A stretch of DNA of 5,863 nt from Accumulibacter sp. GTDB lineage: Bacteria > Pseudomonadota > Gammaproteobacteria > Burkholderiales > Rhodocyclaceae. Positions 1 through 5,863 of the stretch are shown here, piece by piece (the first letter of the stretch is position 1; each line of letters opens with the position of its first letter). The stretch is taken from positions 1-5,863 of the forward strand of contig JAIRZC010000211.1 in NCBI GenBank assembly GCA_031267455.1, in the 5' to 3' direction. The notes beneath the pieces were generated by a model. It saw only the letters and a list, made by a program, of their open reading frames with translations. It searched no databases and had not been told where the DNA came from. Made by a program: the position numbers and the translations under genes.

Positions 1-1809
<1,809 letters not shown>

Positions 1810-1816
1810 GAAGGCA

Positions 1817-1821
1817 CTCCT
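1817..1821 (-). promoter_or_regulatory. Ribosome-binding site of aceF, abutting the aceE stop
   Basis: AGGAG lies 7 nt before the aceF ATG. It is part of the string TAAAGGAG, in which TAA is the aceE stop codon, so ribosomes ending aceE stop on the aceF initiation site. This favours coupled translation of the two subunits. Confidence 0.88.
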
Positions 1822-4521
1822 TTAGTTCTTGGCCGGATAGGGTTTGGATGCGTCGATGCCGTACTTTTTCATGGCGTCGATGACGGTTTGCTTGTCGACA
1901 GCGCCTTCGTCGGCAAGCGCCTTGAGTGCGGCAAATGCAATCCAGCTGCGGTCGATTTCGAAGAAATAGCGAAGCTTTTCGCGTGTGTCAGAACGTCCAA
2001 AGCCGTCGGTTCCGAGCACGACATAGCGGCATGGGACGAAGGGACGTATCTGTTCGGCGTAAATCCGCGTGTAATCCGTCGCGGCAATCACCGGGCCGGA
2101 AAAAACGCCGAGGCATTTCTCGACGTGCGAGACACGCGGCGCGTCCAGCGGATGGAGGCTGTTCCAACGCTCGATCTCGGATCCCTCGCGCGAAAGCTCG
2201 GTAAAGCTCGGGCAGCTCCAGAGATCAGCTTCGACACCCCAGTCGTCCTTGAGAAGATCGGCGGCGAAAATGGCTTCGCGAAAAATGCTCCCCGAGCCGA
2301 GAAGACGCACGCGCGGCGCGGGATTTTTCGTGTCCGGCGCCGCGCCTTCACGGAAAAGATACATGCCCTTGGCGATCTCAGCGCCGTCGACCCCGGCGCC
2401 CGGCGGCATATCCGGATGCACGTAGTTCTCGTTCATGACAGTAATGTAGTAGAAAATGTCTTCCTGATCGCGGATTATGCGCACAAGACCGTTGTGGAGG
2501 ATGACGGCAAGCTCGTAGGAAAACGCGGGGTCGTAGCTCACACAGTTGGGGATCAGACTCGACAGAATCGGCGAGTGGCCGTCCTGATGTTGCAGACCCT
2601 CGCCGTTGAGCGTCGTCCGCCCCGCCGTTCCTCCGATCAGGAAACCTCGTGAGCGCTGGTCTGCGGCGGCCCAGCACAAATCCATCGTCCGCTGGAAGCC
2701 GAACATCGAGTAGAAGATATAAAAAGGAATCATCGGGACACCATGGTTCGTATACGCGGTCGCAGCCGCGATCCAGTCGCAGACCGCGCCCGCCTCGTTG
2801 ATGCCTTCCTGGAGAATTTGCCCGGACTTCGCCTCCTTGTAGAACATGAGTTGATCGTGATCTTCGGGAACGTATTTCTGGCCTTCCTGGCTCCATATTC
2901 CGATTTGGCGGAAAAGCCCTTCCATCCCGAAGGTACGAGATTCGTCGGGGACGATGGGGACGACATGGCGGCCGATTTTTTTTTCTTTCAAAAGCACATT
3001 GAGCAGACGGACGAAGATCATCGTCGTCGAAACCTCGTGCCCCTCACCCGATCCTTTCAGGTAGGTGTCGAAAACTGAAAGCGGTGGAATTTCGAGCGAA
3101 ACGGATGATTTTCTCGCGCGGACATCGAAGAAACCGCCGAGCGCATCACGCCGCTTGAACATGTATTGCCGTTCGGGTGAGTCTTCGGCGAAGCGGAGCA
3201 GCGGGAGTTGCTCAAGTTGATCGTCCGGAACGGGGAGTTTGAAGCGATCGCGGAAGCTCCGGATCGCCTCGTAGTCGAGTTTTTTCTGCTGGTGCGAGAT
3301 ATTCATCGCTTGGCCGGCGCCGCCCATCCCATAGCCCTTGATTGTCTTGGCGAGGATCAGCGTCGGCTCGCCCTTGTGCTCGACCGCAGCCTTGAACGCG
3401 GCGTATATCTTGAAAATATCATGTCCACCGCGGTTGAGCTGCCAGACGTCGGCGTCGGTCCAATCGGCAACGAGTTCTTTGAGCTCAGGCGTATTGAAAA
3501 AGAATTCCCGCACGTAAGCTCCGTTTTTGGCCTTGAAGGTCTGATATTCGCCATCGACGCATTCCATCATGCGTTTTTTGAGCAGCCCCTTCTTGTCACG
3601 CTCGAAAAGAATGTCCCAGTGGCGCCCCCAAATCAGCTTGATGACGTTCCAACCCGCGCCACGAAACTGACTTTCGAGTTCCTGGATGATTTTTCCGTTG
3701 CCGCGCACTGGCCCGTCGAGGCGCTGAAGATTGCAGTTGATGACGAAAATCAGGTTGTCGAGCTTCTCGCGCGAAGCCATTCCAATCGCGCCCAGTGTTT
3801 CGACTTCATCGGTCTCGCCGTCACCGACGAACGCCCAGACCTTACGGTCTCCAGAGTCGATCAGCCCCCGGCTTTCCATGTATTTCATGAAACGCGCCTG
3901 GTAAATCGCCTGGATTGGCCCCAGGCCCATCGAAACCGTCGGGAAGTGCCAGAATTCAGGCATCAGCCAAGGGTGCGGGTATGAGGAGAGTCCCTTCCCA
4001 TCGACTTCTTGCCGGAAATGGTTGATCTGCTCCTCGCTAAAGCGGTCCATCAGGAAATTGCGCGCGTAAATACCCGGAGTCGTGTGCCCCTGAAAATATA
4101 CGAGATCGCCGGCGTTTTCTGGTGTAGGCGAACGCCAGAACCAGTTGAAGCCGACGTCGTAAAGCGCCGCCGACGAGGCAAAGGACGCGATGTGTCCGCC
4201 GACATTGGTTTCACGGTTCGCGCGGACGACCATCGCCATTGCGTTCCAGCGGATGTAGTTGCGGATGCGTATCTCGATGTCCGAATCCCCGGGATACATG
4301 GGCTGGCGGTCGACGGAAATCGTATTGACGTATTCGGTTGTTGCGCCGTAGGGAATGTCGATCCCCTTCGTCCGTGCGTGCGCGATCAGTCTTTCGATCA
4401 GGAAATGCGCACGCACCTTGCCGGCATGCTCGATGACGCCGGAAAGCGCTTCTTCCCATTCGAGCGTCTCGCGCGGGTCCTGATCGGCCTGAGAGGGCAT
4501 GTGGAGGAATTCTGTCGCCAT
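1822..4521 (-). CDS. aceE: Pyruvate dehydrogenase E1 component, homodimeric type
   Basis: This cytoplasmic ThDP-dependent enzyme decarboxylates pyruvate and acetylates the E2 lipoyl group, the committed step from glycolysis to acetyl-CoA. The 899-residue protein is collinear with the homodimeric E1p of E. coli (887 residues). Visible landmarks are GGHIASFAS with H110; YFQGHTTPG with H146; the ThDP/Mg motif from GDG 233-235 to INCNLQ 261-266 (D234, N264 and Q266 as likely metal ligands); the mobile-loop histidine in NISHQ (H410); the conserved glutamate in GQILQEGINE (E572), which activates the ThDP aminopyrimidine; and LQHQDGHS at about 643-650. The C-terminal domain ends with the typical VLGTDGFGRSDTREKLR segment. 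The N-terminal region (about 1-60) corresponds to the part that binds E2 in this family. ATG 4521-4519 is preferred over the in-frame M8 because AGGAG lies 7 nt before it. It is the first gene of the operon, 12 bp before aceF. No key residue is missing and no frameshift is seen. Confidence 0.98.
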   Translation of the reverse strand: MATEFLHMPSQADQDPRETLEWEEALSGVIEHAGKVRAHFLIERLIAHARTKGIDIPYGATTEYVNTISVDRQPMYPGDSDIEIRIRNYIRWNAMAMVVRANRETNVGGHIASFASSAALYDVGFNWFWRSPTPENAGDLVYFQGHTTPGIYARNFLMDRFSEEQINHFRQEVDGKGLSSYPHPWLMPEFWHFPTVSMGLGPIQAIYQARFMKYMESRGLIDSGDRKVWAFVGDGETDEVETLGAIGMASREKLDNLIFVINCNLQRLDGPVRGNGKIIQELESQFRGAGWNVIKLIWGRHWDILFERDKKGLLKKRMMECVDGEYQTFKAKNGAYVREFFFNTPELKELVADWTDADVWQLNRGGHDIFKIYAAFKAAVEHKGEPTLILAKTIKGYGMGGAGQAMNISHQQKKLDYEAIRSFRDRFKLPVPDDQLEQLPLLRFAEDSPERQYMFKRRDALGGFFDVRARKSSVSLEIPPLSVFDTYLKGSGEGHEVSTTMIFVRLLNVLLKEKKIGRHVVPIVPDESRTFGMEGLFRQIGIWSQEGQKYVPEDHDQLMFYKEAKSGQILQEGINEAGAVCDWIAAATAYTNHGVPMIPFYIFYSMFGFQRTMDLCWAAADQRSRGFLIGGTAGRTTLNGEGLQHQDGHSPILSSLIPNCVSYDPAFSYELAVILHNGLVRIIRDQEDIFYYITVMNENYVHPDMPPGAGVDGAEIAKGMYLFREGAAPDTKNPAPRVRLLGSGSIFREAIFAADLLKDDWGVEADLWSCPSFTELSREGSEIERWNSLHPLDAPRVSHVEKCLGVFSGPVIAATDYTRIYAEQIRPFVPCRYVVLGTDGFGRSDTREKLRYFFEIDRSWIAFAALKALADEGAVDKQTVIDAMKKYGIDASKPYPAKN

Positions 4522-4528
4522 GGTAAGG

Positions 4529-4533
4529 CTCCT
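4529..4533 (-). promoter_or_regulatory. Ribosome-binding site of aceE
   Basis: AGGAG on the minus strand ends 7 nt before ATG 4521. It decides for this start over the in-frame methionine at residue 8, which has no comparable site upstream. Confidence 0.85.
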
Positions 4534-4585
4534 ATGCGTTTTCCGCCAGGTCGGCGTGAAAGATGAAACTTAAAAAAGCGCCGGG

Positions 4586-4605
4586 AACACGAAGCTTGTC
4601 GTGTT
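4586..4605. repeat. Inverted repeat in the presumed aceE leader
   Basis: AACACGA (4586-4592) and TCGTGTT (4599-4605) are perfect 7-bp arms around a 6-bp spacer, about 65 bp upstream of the aceE start. It could be an operator or, in the aceE mRNA, a hairpin. On the minus strand a run of six T (4577-4572) follows after 8 nt. That gap is longer than in a typical intrinsic terminator, so an attenuator role is only a possibility. Confidence 0.45.
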
Positions 4606-4615
4606 TACGGTAACG

Positions 4616-4630
4616 AAATTGTCAAATTGT
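4616..4630 (+). repeat. Tandem AAATTGT direct repeat
   Basis: AAATTGT occurs at 4616-4622 and 4624-4630, an 8-bp period. The same heptamer recurs at 4855-4861 and at 4993-4999, giving four copies on one strand within the intergenic region. The tandem pair lies between the weak aceE promoter candidate and the inverted repeat. It may be a regulator-binding motif or the product of A+T-rich composition. Confidence 0.35.
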
Positions 4631-4659
4631 AATCTAGGAGCTTCTCGGACTTGGTCCAA
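4626..4659 (-). promoter_or_regulatory. Weak candidate promoter region for the aceE operon
   Basis: On the minus strand TTGGAC (4659-4654) is followed after 17 bp by TAGATT (4636-4631), a modest match of 3 and 4 of 6 positions. TACAAT (4631-4626), a 5 of 6 match to the -10 consensus, overlaps its end but lacks a good -35 at 17 bp. The short palindrome TTGGTCCAA (4651-4659, plus-strand reading) covers the -35-like hexamer. Transcription from here would leave a leader of about 100 nt. The assignment is tentative; an activator-dependent promoter would also look this weak. Confidence 0.3.
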
Positions 4660-4723
4660 TCGACTGCAAAAAATGGGAGAACGGCCTATTTTTCCCCGAA
4701 TATCGGCGCAAATAAATTAGCAA

Positions 4724-4743
4724 TTCGCTTGAATTCAAGTGAA
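4724..4743. repeat. Near-perfect 20-bp palindrome, candidate operator
   Basis: TTCGCTTGAATTCAAGTGAA is self-complementary at 18 of 20 positions. The core CTTGAATTCAAG (4728-4739) is perfect, and the only mismatched pair is G4727 with T4740. With no loop it suits a DNA site for a dimeric regulator better than an RNA hairpin. It lies about 200 bp upstream of aceE and upstream of the predicted tkt promoter. Which regulator might bind it is unknown. Confidence 0.5.
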
Positions 4744-4794
4744 AAACTACTCTTGTTTTCCACTTTTTTCGCTCCACCCTCCAGAAATCCGACA

Positions 4795-4806
4795 GTCTCC
4801 CGAGAC
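4795..4806. repeat. Small dyad GTCTC-CC-GAGAC
   Basis: Perfect 5-bp arms flank a 2-bp centre. It is short enough to arise by chance and is listed only because the region is otherwise unexplained. Confidence 0.25.
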
Positions 4807-4925
4807 GTCGCTGGCCATGTTTTCGTTTCAAAGTTTTCTGCCGTCGGCGCCCCTAAATTGTGTCTGGGAAACGACTGCAGGGGTCTTCAGAAATCCCCCG
4901 CTGATCCGCCGCCCGCAAGCGTATG

Positions 4926-4954
4926 CTGACACTCCAGGCGCTCCCGGATAGAAT
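4926..4954 (+). promoter_or_regulatory. Predicted sigma70-type promoter reading toward tkt
   Basis: CTGACA (4926-4931) matches the -35 consensus at 5 of 6 positions. After a 17-bp spacer, TAGAAT (4949-4954) matches the -10 consensus at 5 of 6. This is the best promoter-like pair I found in the intergenic region. Transcription would begin near 4961, giving a leader of roughly 150 nt before the tkt ATG. It is predicted by eye from consensus only. A weaker alternative nearer the gene is TCGAAA (5051-5056), 17 bp, TACCAT (5074-5079), with 4 of 6 matches in each box. Confidence 0.55.
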
Positions 4955-5072
4955 GGCGAAATTTGAAAAACGCGCGGTTTACGGCACTTTGTAAATTGTC
5001 GGCGACGTGAAAGCGAGCCTTAAACCGTTCCGGCGGATCGACGGGGCCAGTCGAAAAAGCGTCCGCGATTTA

Positions 5073-5088
5073 GTACCATTGCCGGTAC
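5073..5088 (+). repeat. Short hairpin in the tkt leader
   Basis: GTACC (5073-5077) and GGTAC (5084-5088) pair around a 6-nt loop, ending 25 nt before the tkt ATG and 13 nt before its weak GGGA ribosome-binding site. No T-run follows directly, so it is not a terminator. It could modestly affect translation or mRNA stability. Confidence 0.3.
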
Positions 5089-5101
5089 GCTCTTTAATCT
5101 T

Positions 5102-5105
5102 GGGA
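5102..5105 (+). promoter_or_regulatory. Weak ribosome-binding site of tkt
   Basis: GGGA ends 8 nt before ATG 5114 and is the only purine-rich match at a workable distance. It is much weaker than the AGGAG sites of the three genes on the other strand. Confidence 0.45.
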
Positions 5106-5113
5106 AATCGATC

Positions 5114-5863
5114 ATGCCAATCCATTCAGCCTCGCTGGCCGACGCGCTCCGCGTCCTTTCCATCGACGCCATCCAGGCCGCGAATTCCGGGCATCCCGGC
5201 GCGCCGCTCGGAATGGCTGAAATGGCGACGGCGCTGTGGGGGCGCCACTTAAAACACAATCCGACTGACCCGAAATGGCCTGACCGCGATCGTTTCGTCC
5301 TTTCGAACGGTCACGCCTCGATGTTGCTTTACGCCCTCCTGCATCTGACAGGCTACGATTTACCGCTCGACGAAGTCAAGCGCTTCCGCCAACTCCACAG
5401 CAAAACACCCGGTCACCCCGAGTACGGGCATACTCCTGGAGTCGAAACGACGACCGGTCCGCTGGGACAGGGAATTGCCAACGCCGTCGGTTTCGCGCTT
5501 TCGGAAAAACTCTTGGCCACCGAATTCAACCGCGAAGGTTTTCCGATCGTTGACCACCACACCTACGTTTTTCTCGGCGACGGGTGCATGATGGAAGGTA
5601 TTTCGCACGAAGCGTGTTCGCTTGCCGGGACGTGGAAGCTCTCGAAACTGATCGCGCTTTATGACGACAACGGGATTTCGATCGACGGGCGTGTCGAGGG
5701 CTGGTTTTCCGACGATACGCCCAAGCGTTTCGAAGCCTATGGTTGGAACGTGATCCGTGATATCGACGGGCACGACGTCGACGCCGTCGACCGCGCGATC
5801 GCGGCGGCGAAAACGCAGCGCGAGAAACCAACACTGATCTGCTGCAAGACCGTCATTGGGAAA
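5114..5863 (+). CDS. tkt: Transketolase, N-terminal part, 3' end outside window
   Basis: Transketolase transfers two-carbon ketol units between sugar phosphates in the non-oxidative pentose phosphate pathway, linking it to glycolysis through fructose 6-phosphate and glyceraldehyde 3-phosphate. The 250 visible codons are collinear with the E. coli enzyme. Landmarks are [11 protein letters not shown] (H27), SNGHASM (H67), [18 protein letters not shown] (the GPLGQG loop at 115-120), the ThDP/Mg motif [12 protein letters not shown] (GDG 155-157) and [10 protein letters not shown] (N186). The frame ends with CKTVIGK at the edge; the family is usually about 660 residues, so roughly 60 percent is outside. 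ATG 5114 gives the expected N-terminal length, and no better start lies upstream in frame. Its ribosome-binding site is weak (GGGA at 5102-5105). The gene diverges from aceE. It is far more similar to transketolase than to DXP synthase. Whether other Calvin-cycle or pentose phosphate genes follow cannot be seen. Confidence 0.97.
   Translation, partial: MPIHSASLADALRVLSIDAIQAANSGHPGAPLGMAEMATALWGRHLKHNPTDPKWPDRDRFVLSNGHASMLLYALLHLTGYDLPLDEVKRFRQLHSKTPGHPEYGHTPGVETTTGPLGQGIANAVGFALSEKLLATEFNREGFPIVDHHTYVFLGDGCMMEGISHEACSLAGTWKLSKLIALYDDNGISIDGRVEGWFSDDTPKRFEAYGWNVIRDIDGHDVDAVDRAIAAAKTQREKPTLICCKTVIGK

Larger units (their letters stand above)
4522..5113. other. Divergent intergenic control region between aceE and tkt
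   Basis: These 592 bp separate two outward-facing genes and hold no convincing coding sequence; the short open frames here have no recognisable protein family and poor start contexts. The stretch is richer in A+T than the flanking genes and has several A- or T-tracts between 4668 and 4769. Structured elements are an inverted repeat at 4586-4605, a tandem AAATTGT pair at 4616-4630, a near-perfect palindrome at 4724-4743, a small dyad at 4795-4806, a plus-strand promoter at 4926-4954 and a short hairpin at 5073-5088. No pdhR-like regulator gene lies next to aceE, unlike in E. coli, so any regulator must act from elsewhere. Confidence 0.85.

Noticed and set aside
3208..3984. Plus-strand open frame of 258 codons opposite aceE
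   Set aside because: It is antisense to the conserved ThDP-binding half of aceE, with no ribosome-binding site or recognisable domain.
4572..4605. Intrinsic terminator formed by the inverted repeat and T-run upstream of aceE
   Set aside because: The T-run starts 8 nt after the stem, not directly after it, the stem is only 7 bp, and a full terminator here would silence the operon.
4620..4625. Perfect TTGACA on the minus strand as the aceE -35 box
   Set aside because: No acceptable -10 hexamer lies 16-18 bp downstream, and the hexamer arises from the tandem AAATTGT repeat.
4651..4659. TTGGTCCAA as a PdhR operator
   Set aside because: The E. coli PdhR box has TTGGT and ACCAA halves separated by three bases. 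Here the halves overlap in a 9-bp palindrome, so the spacing does not fit.
4634..4831. Minus-strand open frame of 65 codons upstream of aceE
   Set aside because: The product is basic and unlike any family I know, and it covers the palindrome and A/T-tracts of the control region; it is more likely non-coding.
4651..4951. Small plus-strand open frames in the intergenic region (92 and 70 codons)
   Set aside because: They overlap each other in different frames, have no good ribosome-binding site, show no protein-like composition or domain, and run into the predicted tkt promoter.
4953..4994. Thirteen-codon frame MAKFEKRAVYGTL as a possible tkt leader peptide
   Set aside because: Its ATG overlaps the predicted -10 box and would precede the transcription start, so it would not be in the mRNA; it has no ribosome-binding site.
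5360..5773. Minus-strand open frame of 137 codons opposite tkt
   Set aside because: It is antisense to the clearly conserved transketolase GDG region and has no family resemblance.

Overview
The window is ordinary central carbon metabolism from a Gram-negative bacterium. On the minus strand it holds a pyruvate dehydrogenase complex operon in the order aceE-aceF-lpdA. On the plus strand, facing away from the operon, is the first part of a transketolase gene. The homodimeric-type E1 (about 900 residues), an E3 with its own N-terminal lipoyl domain, and the proteobacterial-type transketolase N-terminus all point to Pseudomonadota, most likely beta- or gammaproteobacterial. I cannot name a genus. 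The coding DNA is moderately GC-rich.

Layout: positions 1-530 (minus) are the 5' part of lpdA, whose 3' part lies beyond the left edge. Positions 541-1809 (minus) are aceF, complete. Positions 1822-4521 (minus) are aceE, complete. Positions 4522-5113 are a 592-bp divergent intergenic region, richer in A+T than its flanks, with several palindromes and repeats and no convincing gene. Positions 5114-5863 (plus) are the first 250 codons of tkt, which runs off the right edge.

The three ace/lpd genes are 12 and 10 bp apart and each has a strong AGGAG ribosome-binding site, so they almost certainly form one transcript. Together they make the complex that converts pyruvate, CoA and NAD+ to acetyl-CoA, CO2 and NADH. 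Transketolase links the non-oxidative pentose phosphate pathway to glycolysis. Like E1, it is a thiamine diphosphate enzyme, so two ThDP enzymes share one divergent control region. The best plus-strand promoter (CTGACA, 17 bp, TAGAAT) lies about 160 bp before tkt. Minus-strand promoter candidates for aceE are weaker. A near-perfect 20-bp palindrome at 4724-4743 is the best operator candidate.

I found no new system, mobile element, CRISPR array or RNA gene. The points worth a second look are the distribution of lipoyl domains (one on E2, one on E3, 52 of 80 residues identical) and the unexplained regulatory symmetry between aceE and tkt.
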